Shown here in pieces: positions 36,802 to 64,000 of a stretch of DNA of 64,000 bases. The notes below the pieces were generated by a model. It was not told the DNA's origin, made no database searches, and saw nothing but the letters and a program-made list of their open reading frames with translations. A program made the position numbers and the translations under genes. This DNA is from Ophiura sarsii. Taxonomy: Eukaryota > Echinodermata > Ophiuroidea > Amphilepidida > Ophiuridae. Position 1 is the stretch's first letter. Every line of letters begins with the position of its first letter. Location of the stretch: contig CM069447.1 of assembly GCA_035610835.1 (NCBI GenBank), positions 17,255,992 to 17,319,991 on the forward strand, given 5' to 3'.

Positions 36802-39627
36802 ATGGCTATCACTACTACCAAGCATGCCTTGCTGTTTACCATCTTTTTGGTGTCAATGAATGGCATCAACAGTCAACTCGGTTCAATGGCTGAGCGAAAT
36901 ATAACTACTTTGCTGGTAAATATCACAGACACGTCTACTGTGACGTCTTTGTTCCTGGTAACCACTTTGAATCGGAGTGCCGACACTCAATCAAGCATGG
37001 ACCGTAGCCTTGATCATATCGTAAATACTCAAACGCAGATGGCAGACACACAATCTGAAATGGTGTTAACTCAATCACACACGGCAAATATTTTGAATCG
37101 GAGTGCTGACACTCAATCAAGCATTGACGGTAGCCTTGATCAAATCGCAAATACACAAACTCAGATGGCAGACACACAATCTGAAATAGCATCAACTCAA
37201 TCACACATGGATGGTTCCCTTTATCAAATCGCATATACTCAAACTCAGATGGCGTTAACTCAATCAAGCATGGACGGTAGCCTTGATCAAATCGCAAATA
37301 CTCAAACTCAGATGGCAGACACACAATCTGAAATAGCATCAACTCAATCGAGCATGGATGGTTCCCTTTATCAAATCGCATATATTCAAACTCAGATGGC
37401 GTCAACTCAATCAAGCATGGACGGTAGACTTGATCAAATCGCAAATACTCAAACGCAGATGGCAGACACACAATCTGAAATGGTGTTAACTCAATCACGC
37501 ATGGCAAACATTTTGAATCTGAGTGCTGACACTCAATCAAGCATGAACGGTAGCCTTGATCAAATCGCAAATACTCAAACTCAGATGGCAGACACACAAT
37601 CTGAAATGGTGTTAACTCAATCACGCATGGCAAACATTTTGAATCGGAGTGCTGACACTCAATCAAGCATGGACGGTAGCCTTGATCAAATCGCAAATAC
37701 TCAAACTCAGATGGTAGACACACAATCTGAAATGGTGTTAACTCAATCACGCATGGCAAACATTTTGAATCGGAGTGCTGACACTCAATCAAGCATGGAC
37801 GGTAGCCTTGATCAAATCGCAAATACTCAAACGCAGATGGTAGACACACAATCTGAAATGGTGTTAACTCAATCACACATGGCAAGCATTTTGAATCGGA
37901 GTGCTGACACTCAATCAAGCATGGACGGTAGCCTTGATCAAATCGCAAATACTCAAACGCAGATGGCAGACACACAATCTGAAATGGTGTTAACTCAATC
38001 ACACATGGCAAACATTTTGAATCGGAGTGCTGACACTCAATCAAGCATGAACGGTAGCCTTGATCAAATCGCAAATACTCAAACTCAGATGGCGTCAACT
38101 CAATCAAGCATGGAGGGTAGCCTTGATCAAATCGCAAATACTCAAACGCAGATGGCAGACACACAATCTGAAATGGTGTTAACTCAATCACACATGGCAA
38201 GCATTTTGAATCGGAGTGCTGACACTCAATCAAGCATGGACGGTAGCCTTGATCAAATCGCAAATACTCAAACGCAGATGGCAGTCACACAATCTGAAAT
38301 AGTGTTAACTCAATCACACATGGCAAACATTTTGAATCGGAGTGCTGACACTCAATCAAGCATGGACGGCAGCCTTGATCAAATCGCAAATACTCAAACG
38401 CAGATGGCAGACACACAATCTGAAATAGTGTTAACTCAATCACACATGGCAAACATTTTGAATCGGAGTGCTGACACTCAATCAAGCATGGACGGTAGCC
38501 TTGATCAAATCGCAAATACTCAAACGCAGATGGCAGACACACAATCTGAAATGGTGTTAACTCAATCACACATGGCAAACATTTTGAATCGGAGTGCTGA
38601 CACTCAATCAAGCATGAACGGTAGCCTTGATCAAATCGCAAATACTCAAACTCAGATGGCGTCAACTCAATCAAGCATGGACGGTAGCCTTGATCAAATC
38701 GCAAATACTCAAATCCAGATGGCAGACACACAATCTGAAATGGTCCTAACTCAATCACGCATGGATGGTTCCCTTTATCAAATCGCATATACTCAAACTC
38801 AGATGGCGTTAACTCAATCAAGCATGGACGGTAGCCTTGATCAAATCGCAAATTCTCAAACGCAGATGGCAAATACCCTCACTCAAGTTGTTCAACTCAT
38901 GCAGAATATGACGGACACTATGAGTCACATGGTTGAGCAAATTATGAACACACAAAACAACTTGATTTCTCTACTACCTCCTAACATTCCAAGAGATTGC
39001 TCAGATCTTGCTTCAAGAGGACAATTTTCATCTGGATCTTACACTGTACAACCCTGGGATGACTTGGGATATCTTCGTGTGTATTGTGATATGGAGACAG
39101 ATAACGGTGGTTGGACTGTACTCCAAAAGCGATTCGATGGATCAGTTGACTTTTACTTAAGATGGGATGCTTATGAAGACGGATTTGGCAGCACAGATGC
39201 AGAACATTGGATGGGACTACGACAGCTACATCGGCTGACTCAACATGGCTCTTGGATGTTGCGCATTGATTTAACCGACTTTCAGGATAATACTGCGTTT
39301 GCAGAATATAGTTCGTTTTCTATTGGGAACGCTGCATCTAATTACCAGCTGTCTGTAGGTCGATACAGTGGTACTGCAGGAGACTCATTGGCCTTCCAAA
39401 GGAACCGAGCCTTCAGTACCAAGGATAATGACAATGATAACTGGACTGACGGTCACTGTGCTGAAGAACACAGAGGCGCATGGTGGTACAATGCCTGTTA
39501 CCAATCCAACCTGAATGGCCTGTATCTAGGAGCATCACAGACCAGTTGGTCAGGCATGGTGTGGCGGAAATGGAAAGCCCATGAAGTACTGAAGCGCTCA
39601 GAGATGAAAATGCGTCGAATCGGATAA
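36802..39627 (+). CDS. Secreted coiled-coil fibrinogen-domain protein (FReD)
   Basis: Intact 941-residue frame from ATG 36,802; the next upstream codons do not extend it convincingly. A signal peptide (HALLFTIFLVSMNGINS) is followed by about 640 residues of tandem 42-residue repeats, each six heptads (for example QTQMADT, QSEMVLT, QSHMANI, LDQIANT) with hydrophobic residues at a fixed heptad position: a parallel coiled coil that should trimerise or multimerise. Residues about 731-941 are a full fibrinogen C-terminal domain with four cysteines (733, 762, 886, 899), the NGGWTVLQKR motif, a calcium loop DNDNDNW near 875-881 and AEEHRGAWWYNACY. Such proteins (ficolins, FREPs, tenascin-type) bind glycans or acetyl groups in immunity or matrix. 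No intron appears in the coding part. The ligand is unknown. Confidence 0.93.
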   Translation: MAITTTKHALLFTIFLVSMNGINSQLGSMAERNITTLLVNITDTSTVTSLFLVTTLNRSADTQSSMDRSLDHIVNTQTQMADTQSEMVLTQSHTANILNRSADTQSSIDGSLDQIANTQTQMADTQSEIASTQSHMDGSLYQIAYTQTQMALTQSSMDGSLDQIANTQTQMADTQSEIASTQSSMDGSLYQIAYIQTQMASTQSSMDGRLDQIANTQTQMADTQSEMVLTQSRMANILNLSADTQSSMNGSLDQIANTQTQMADTQSEMVLTQSRMANILNRSADTQSSMDGSLDQIANTQTQMVDTQSEMVLTQSRMANILNRSADTQSSMDGSLDQIANTQTQMVDTQSEMVLTQSHMASILNRSADTQSSMDGSLDQIANTQTQMADTQSEMVLTQSHMANILNRSADTQSSMNGSLDQIANTQTQMASTQSSMEGSLDQIANTQTQMADTQSEMVLTQSHMASILNRSADTQSSMDGSLDQIANTQTQMAVTQSEIVLTQSHMANILNRSADTQSSMDGSLDQIANTQTQMADTQSEIVLTQSHMANILNRSADTQSSMDGSLDQIANTQTQMADTQSEMVLTQSHMANILNRSADTQSSMNGSLDQIANTQTQMASTQSSMDGSLDQIANTQIQMADTQSEMVLTQSRMDGSLYQIAYTQTQMALTQSSMDGSLDQIANSQTQMANTLTQVVQLMQNMTDTMSHMVEQIMNTQNNLISLLPPNIPRDCSDLASRGQFSSGSYTVQPWDDLGYLRVYCDMETDNGGWTVLQKRFDGSVDFYLRWDAYEDGFGSTDAEHWMGLRQLHRLTQHGSWMLRIDLTDFQDNTAFAEYSSFSIGNAASNYQLSVGRYSGTAGDSLAFQRNRAFSTKDNDNDNWTDGHCAEEHRGAWWYNACYQSNLNGLYLGASQTSWSGMVWRKWKAHEVLKRSEMKMRRIG
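36960..38876 (+). repeat. 126-bp coding tandem repeat (42-residue units)
   Basis: About 15 units at 126 bp, some shortened in multiples of 21 bp (7 residues), so all length changes keep the heptad and the frame. Neighbouring units are 95-100 % identical in DNA. The minus strand is also open for 443 codons (36,935-38,263) because the repeat lacks stops in that frame. Confidence 0.9.
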
Positions 39628-39998
39628 GATACTTCTATCTTACAGACTTTATTATAATCAATGATAAATAATTATGAACCCACAAATATTGAGATAGAAA
39701 CATTTTACTTTTTTTCTCTAAAAACCGTAAAAACTACACAATTTAAGATATTACTGAACTTTATTTCTGTTCAAATATAAGAAATATAAGAAATATCCAG
39801 CGTGCATGGTATCAATTCAAACGTTTTAATCATTTTCTATTGATAAGTGCAGTGGCACAATATTACCATTTTCAAACTCATGTTGTCAAATGTCAATATG
39901 AGCTCATATGGGTCTTAGCTCGTCAATGTCATGTATATTGTACATTGATATTGTACATCTTTGGATGTTGTGTTTATAAAACAATATTTGTGTTAAAT

Positions 39999-40004
39999 AA
40001 TAAA
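39999..40004 (+). terminator. Polyadenylation signal AATAAA
   Basis: AATAAA lies about 370 bases after the stop of the fibrinogen-domain gene, inside AT-rich 3' sequence and followed by a GT-rich patch about 20 bases on. It is a reasonable cleavage signal for that gene. Confidence 0.5.
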
Positions 40005-40552
40005 GATTGTTAAGCTATGAGCAGACAATAATCCAAACTTTAAAAATGACTTATATTATTATATTCCAATCAGGGTTGTCACTAGCCAAAATTTAGCGCC
40101 GGTTAAATTTTACAAGAATTTGAATAGAAATACTTAAATGACAATAATGGCATTTTACAGCTGTTTTAAGGAACAAAATTGACCAATTTATCATTTTTGT
40201 GCCGGTTGGAAAGGTCTGAAATTCTCCCGAGTCCTGGTTATTTTAGCCGAGCGTTGGTTACTGCCAACCGTTGCCGACCAGGATAGTTTTAACCCTGATT
40301 CTAATAGGCTGCTAGAGGGATACGGTTGTTGGGATAATCTTACAATGTATGTACATTTTGTAAGATATTAAATGGTGAAGGGATATTCGATGCCAATTGT
40401 CAATACGTTCAGTTGTTTGGTTGTAGCATATATATAATGATCTTAAGTATGGCTTGCTTATGCAATAATGGAAATACCCACATGACTGTCTACCTGGGGC
40501 AGATGGTCATGTGTATACTATTCATAATATTGTGTGTGCTAATCATAAGTTT

Positions 40553-40889
40553 AAAAAAATGAAGATGTTTGGTTGCCCTTCGCGACCGAAAAATCGCGAA
40601 ATTCGCCGGTCGCTTTTTTGTTTTTCTTCTTTTTTTAAAAATATTTTTCTCAACACATAAAATTCGAAAATTGCTGTTCTTTCACAGTTAAAATATAAAC
40701 ACCACATGTCAGAGGCGATAAACAGCATTGAAATTTGTATTTAAAAAAAATCATATTAAAAAACGCCATCATGCCCACAAAAAAAAACGCCATGAAAAAA
40801 AAACCTCCTAAAAAGAAAAGAAAAAAGGATCGACCTACCGACCCTCCAAAATGTTGCCCTCTGAGGGCAACCAAACATCTTCTTTTTTT
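40553..40889. mobile_element. MITE with GAAGATGTTTGGTTGCCCT ends
   Basis: AAAAAAATGAAGATGTTTGG at the left is mirrored at 40,862-40,889, with a low-complexity interior. Related phrases (GGGTCGGTTGCTGAGGGCAA) occur at about 41,048 and 63,520, suggesting scattered family members. Confidence 0.75.
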
Positions 40890-41200
40890 GTGCCTAATAG
40901 TAGTATTGCTTCACTCCGTTAATGCTTAAGAGGGATTAAAATCATGTCCTGGTCATTTCAAGCAGAAAACAGTAATATTTTGACAAATTAGGTTCAATTT
41001 AAATCTTAAATTAAAACAAAAATGTGACCATGATTTTTGAGATTTTAGGGTCGGTTGCTGAGGGCAACACAACATTTTTTTTGTGATCATGTGCATAGCT
41101 GCTCTATTCATAATATTGTATGTGCTGATCATATTAGTATTATTGCTCTGTTCCTGTAATGCTTAAAGAGGGATTTAAATCATGTACTGGCCAGTTCACC

Positions 41201-41272
41201 CCTCGCTGGTCTAATGGTAGAGAGACATGCCTTGAAATGCAGAGGTCCATTGTTCAATTCCCACTAGGATCA
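41201..41272 (+). repeat. tRNA-like SINE head
   Basis: CTCGCTGGTCTAATGGTAGA gives an A-box-like D arm and GGTCCATTGTTCAATTCCCA a T-arm-like B box. The acceptor stem does not pair. It is probably the head of a SINE. Confidence 0.5.
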
Positions 41273-41664
41273 CTTTTTCAACTGATTGATTTCCTTTTGT
41301 AGGGTTAGCAATATAATCTAAGTCCACAACGTGTGTAGTTCCTGCCTAGACAACCACAGGTCATATGGGTATTTCCATTTCTGCAAATCATATGGGTATT
41401 TCCATTTCTGCATATAATATATGTGGATTGATGGAGGGATAAACCAATATTTGGAGAAGATCAAACTATTATGAATTGCTGGAGGATAATCAAATGTTTG
41501 CACGATCAGACAATGAAGGTGGAATATATAATGTATAGGCTGTACCATATTTATGTCGTCGTCCAAAACATTATGAAACCAACGTATATAGCAAAACAGC
41601 TATGAATTTTATTTTATTCTCTAAATCTAAGTTTTGCCATACCAGACGTCGACAAGGAGGAATA

Positions 41665-41880
41665 ATTCAATGGTGAATAAGTAAAAGCTGAAATATTTGC
41701 GGAGGATTTACTTTCGCGGTTTTCGCGCAAAATATTTGTTTGTCCGCGAAAATATTGTTTTCAACATTCATGCAGTGCATCCAGAAGGTCGCCAGCGAAA
41801 AAAACAATTCGCGAAATGTCTATGATATCAAAACGCGCGAAAATATCTTTTCGCGAAAATATTGGCTTTTACAGTAGTTC
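41665..41880. mobile_element. CGCGAAAATA-type MITE
   Basis: AAAGCTGAAATATTTGCGGA at the left corresponds to CGCGAAAATATTGGCTTTTA at the right. The interior is full of TTCGCG/CGCGAA pairs that can fold on themselves. It is of the same style as the elements at 19,570 and 59,552. Confidence 0.6.
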
Positions 41881-41889
41881 ACTGTCTAT

Positions 41890-43130
41890 ATATTTTGTAG
41901 ACAACGAAAAAACCTCCTAATTTTTTTTAATTATTTTTTAAACTTTTTTTCATAATTTTTGATTTTTTTCTTTCATATTTATTTTTCATATTTTGTTGTT
42001 GTAAATATATTTTTCATATTTTTTGTTCACATTCATTTTATTCATTTATTTTTTTATGTGTGTGGGGTATGTAAGTATAAAACATTTTTTGGTTATTACT
42101 CTGTGGTATATTTGCACTAAATGTATGTACCCTTCATTTGTCTTTGAGTAAGCTGTTGGTTAGTTGTCTAGACATTTTGTATGTTCATATTTTTTGTTAA
42201 TATATTTTTCATATTTTTTTTGAAGATTTTTAAAAAAAATTAAAGATTTTGTGTGTGTGTGTTGGGTATTTGCGTATAAAACATTTTTTGTTGGGAAATT
42301 GTAAAATAAATAAATTATTTTTTCTATCAAGATATATTCTACTACTTCCTAATGACTTCCCAATGTGCCTTTATTTTTTCGATCAAGATATAATTATTGT
42401 ACTACTTGCCAATTTGAAGGGAAAAAATATGATTGTTTTTTTTGCTTTAACTTTTTGTTTTTTTAATATTTTTTTGTTAATATAATTATGTTTATTTTTA
42501 TTTTTCACATTTTTTAATTTTTTGTGTGTGTGCATATAAAACATTTGTTGGTTGGGAAAACGGGTCAGTCGGGCCCTAATAACAAGTTATTTTTTCAATC
42601 AAGACATATTCTACTAGTTTCCAATGTGCCTACATGTATCTCTATACCATATCATATATAACATATTATAGCTCGTTGGCAGCCAACTCGTATAATAACC
42701 TACATATATTCTACCTTTATTTGTTTATATATTTGATAATACATGTGTGTAATATGTTTAAGGATACACCAGTCGAGAAGACTGATGCCACTGTTCCAAA
42801 AGTGTATGTCCAAATAAATAAATAAATAAAATATTTTATAACGCATACAAATAGTCCTATCGTTTGATTGGTGGATACTGGAAAACTACATCACACAACA
42901 TAAAATATTTGGACTAGTTCCCCAATATTTTACAGGAGGGTGAGATGTTCCCATAAAAAGTACCATTGCCCTGTGACAAGAAGCTATGAGGCCAATAGTA
43001 ACTTTTTTATGGGAATACTTTTCTCTACTCACGGTATCTGATTTGTGAGTATTATCTTTTGTTTATCAAGGAATTTCAAATGACAGGAATATTTAGCAGG
43101 AAACTAAAACACACAGATGGGAAAAGTGTA
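41890..43130. other. Low-complexity T-rich stretch, no gene seen
   Basis: TTTTTCATATTTTTTGT-like text and ATAAAACATTTTTTG recur irregularly (41,990, 42,080, 42,187, 42,275, 42,535), suggesting degenerate tandem duplication. No huntingtin exon was found here despite a search of the minus strand. Confidence 0.4.
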
Positions 43131-43154
43131 CTTTAGTCCCAGATTCTGGACTGT

Positions 43155-43560
43155 ATAACTAGTATCGTCCGATAGATACTGGTACAAAGTCAGCGTTCCA
43201 CTTTCGGACAATACTGGCACATATAAAATGTTCCAGTATCGGGCGATACCGGAACACAATTGTGTTGTGTACCAGTATCGCTCAATACTGGGACAAATCA
43301 CTACCGGTAGCATGTATACCAGTATATAGCCCGATACTGGAACAGTAAAATCGTGCCAGTATCAAGCGATACTGGCAATTTTTATGTTCCAGTATTGAAT
43401 AATACTGGAACATTTTACTGGAACACCACAAAATGTTCTTACTGGAACACCACAAAATGTTCCAGTATTGAATAATACTGGAACAGTAAAATCGTACCAG
43501 TATCGGGCGATATTGGCAACTTTTATGTTCCAGTATTGAATGATACTGGTATACCAGGGG
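43155..43560. repeat. Array of about ten short palindromes
   Basis: Hairpins such as CCAGTATCAAGCGATACTGG and CCAGTATTGAATAATACTGG occur about every 25-45 bp. Arms keep CCAGTAT/ATACTGG while the centres vary between CGGGCG and TGAATA types. Two identical copies flank a tandem ACTGGAACACCACAAAATGT. The array lies in the huntingtin intron after block 11 or just beyond it. Confidence 0.85.
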
Positions 43561-43624
43561 CCTAAAATACACATTTTCCCCATCGATGCTTCGAAAGTAA
43601 GTTGCACTTCACTGTTGCACAGTT

Positions 43625-43715
43625 CGTGCGCACACCACACCCTTTATTTTGCACATCACACCCTTTATTTTGCACACCACACCTTCTTTTTTGCACACCA
43701 CACCCTTTATTTTCA
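43625..43715. repeat. 22-bp tandem repeat, four copies
   Basis: GCACACCACACCCTTTATTT repeats four times with minor changes. Confidence 0.85.
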
Positions 43716-43976
43716 CGCGTTGTCTACGCAACACAACCCATGCCAAAATGAGCTGGGATATTTCAGAATAATTCCAGAATATTCTAGAATTTAATCCCAA
43801 AATAATTCCAGCATTGTTCTTTACTGTGTGTCATTTGTTTGAAATTGTAAGAGTAAAAGTATGCATTCAATTATAATTTTTGATCAGTACTGTTCTGGGT
43901 AAAATAGGTAAATAACTGCCAATAGGATGAATATTACCTTATTTGGCATCTTGAGATTTCATAAAATGCACATTAC

Positions 43977-62812
<18,836 letters not shown>

Positions 62813-62861
62813 CTGGGAAAAAATTGAAGAGAACAAATGTTCAGTAAATTATAAATTATCT

Positions 62862-63080
62862 TTTAACCCCCTGGGCACTGCCGGCCTATCTTACAGTGGT
62901 TTTAATTGGTTTATTGCACGATATACTCATTTGAATAGCCAATTTAAATGCAGCTTGTAAAATATTTCACTCCAATCTTTATCAGGGATACAACTATTGT
63001 AAAAATGTCTCTGATTGGTGCAATAAATGATGTATATCTTTTTAACCAATCAGCCGGTAGTTCTCAGGGGGTTTAACCAA
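62862..63080. mobile_element. Small foldback MITE
   Basis: AACCCCCTGGGCACTGCCGG at the left is mirrored by CCGGTAGTTCTCAGGGGGTT at the right; TTGGTTTATTGCA and TGGTGCAATAAAT also pair inside. Confidence 0.7.
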
Positions 63081-63094
63081 ACACTGTGAAGCGC

Positions 63095-63215
63095 TGAGCA
63101 TACTCCACAACGCTCAAACTCTTTGCGCCCTCACCACAACAAAATGACGCTGATTGGTCAACGGTGGTTAACGCTTGTGCTCAGCTTTGGAGCGTTGTGG
63201 AGTCTGCTCAGCCCT
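63095..63215. mobile_element. Small foldback MITE
   Basis: GCTGAGCATACTCCACAACG at the left is mirrored by GGAGCGTTGTGGAGTCTGCT at the right, enclosing TGGTCAACGGTGGTTAACGC. Confidence 0.75.
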
Positions 63216-63577
63216 TGAGTCCACACCACTAAATAAATAACGAAATGACTAAAAAAAATTGAATAGATAAAAATCAGGACCGCATCTTTTTTTAAATTTT
63301 TTTTTTAAGATTTAAATTTCACCCAATGTGTCAAAATATTACTATTTTCTATTTGAAATGAATCAATTTGCTTGAATAGATCGCTTTAAACTATTTTCAC
63401 ACACGAAACAATAGTCAAATTGACATTTACAACTTTTGTCTTGTCAGTAATATTTGCCAGCAAAAGAAAATAAGAAAAGAAGAAGAGGAAATCGACCGAC
63501 TCGACTTCCATGATTTTTGGCACTTCAGGGCAACACAACATTTTGTTGGCCTAATGCTCTGCATTCCATAACAGATT

Positions 63578-63891
63578 AGGCCTAAAAAAAAGGTTTGATT
63601 GGCGTAACATAGAGAAAAAAAATAGGGTAGGTAGGTCGTATTTAAAAATTAAAAAAAATTAAATCTATAAAACGTCTACGAAATGTTATATACTAGCACA
63701 CATATGCCATACAGACATAAACAAATGGTACAAATACACATTTTCACTGTGTTTTTTTCTTTTTCTCACACCAAAAAGAAAAAGAAAAAGAAAAAGAAAA
63801 AAAGGAAAAAAGAAAGAAAAATGTTTAGGGTCGGCGGTAAAAATAGGGTCGGTCGGGTTACGCCAATCAAACCTTTTTATTTAAGGCCTTA
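63578..63891. mobile_element. MITE with AGGTTTGATTGGCGTAAC ends
   Basis: TAGGCCTAAAAAAAAGGTTT at the left is mirrored by AAACCTTTTTATTTAAGGCC at the right, with GGGTAGGTAGGTCG / GGGTCGGTCGGG inside each end and an A-rich AAAAAG centre. Phrases such as AGGGTCGGT recur at 41,048 and 61,460. Confidence 0.85.
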
Positions 63892-64000
63892 CTGTTTAAT
63901 TCTGATGCTTTGCAGGTTTACAGTTTCCTTGTACAAAAAGCTAATGTGGTCACGTCACAAAGTACATACGAGAATAAGATTTATGAGAAATTAAAAATGT

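Overview
The window is eukaryotic nuclear DNA from an animal. It is AT-rich, its genes have GT-AG introns, and it is packed with short inverted-repeat transposons, microsatellites and minisatellites. A relaxin-receptor/LGR-like leucine-rich-repeat receptor, a fibrinogen-domain lectin-like gene and a well-conserved huntingtin gene point to a marine invertebrate. An echinoderm or another invertebrate deuterostome fits best, but the species cannot be read from the sequence.

Layout. Bases 1-3,850 hold a tRNA-derived SINE and a TA-flanked MITE. A 31-bp minisatellite (3,850-4,503) runs up to the start of a large leucine-rich-repeat receptor. That receptor (4,528-12,463) has a signal peptide, about 40 LRRs and a rhodopsin-type seven-helix domain like LGR/relaxin receptors. 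It is broken by at least three frame disruptions and two foldback insertions (8,291-10,202 and 11,115-12,211), so it is probably a recent pseudogene. Bases 12.5-36.6 kb have no intact gene: they hold MITEs, a broken Crypton-like recombinase remnant (17.4 kb), reverse-transcriptase scraps with a LINE 3' end (25.2-25.8 kb) and a tandemly duplicated tRNA-like SINE (27.9-28.5 kb).

One apparently intact gene lies at 36,802-39,627 on the plus strand. It encodes a secreted protein with a very long coiled coil made of a 42-residue (six-heptad) tandem repeat, followed by a complete fibrinogen C-terminal domain.

From 43,977 to 62,812 the minus strand carries the middle part of huntingtin (HTT), which I could assemble as eleven consecutive coding blocks. 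Phases agree at every junction except inside block 8, where a MITE sits. The protein matches human huntingtin, recalled from memory, block by block. Upstream exons lie beyond the right edge. The downstream third of the gene was not found in the 44 kb to the left.

The most unusual signal is in the huntingtin introns. At five exons the end of the preceding intron plus the 5' part of the exon has been tandemly duplicated one to four times, giving arrays of decoy splice acceptors upstream of the real exon. Other notable structures are a 3.7-kb foldback element with 531-bp arms around a decayed LINE endonuclease, an array of short palindromes at 43.15-43.56 kb, a 420-bp CTAA tract about 20 bp from a huntingtin splice donor, and several MITE families with TTAA or TA target duplications.
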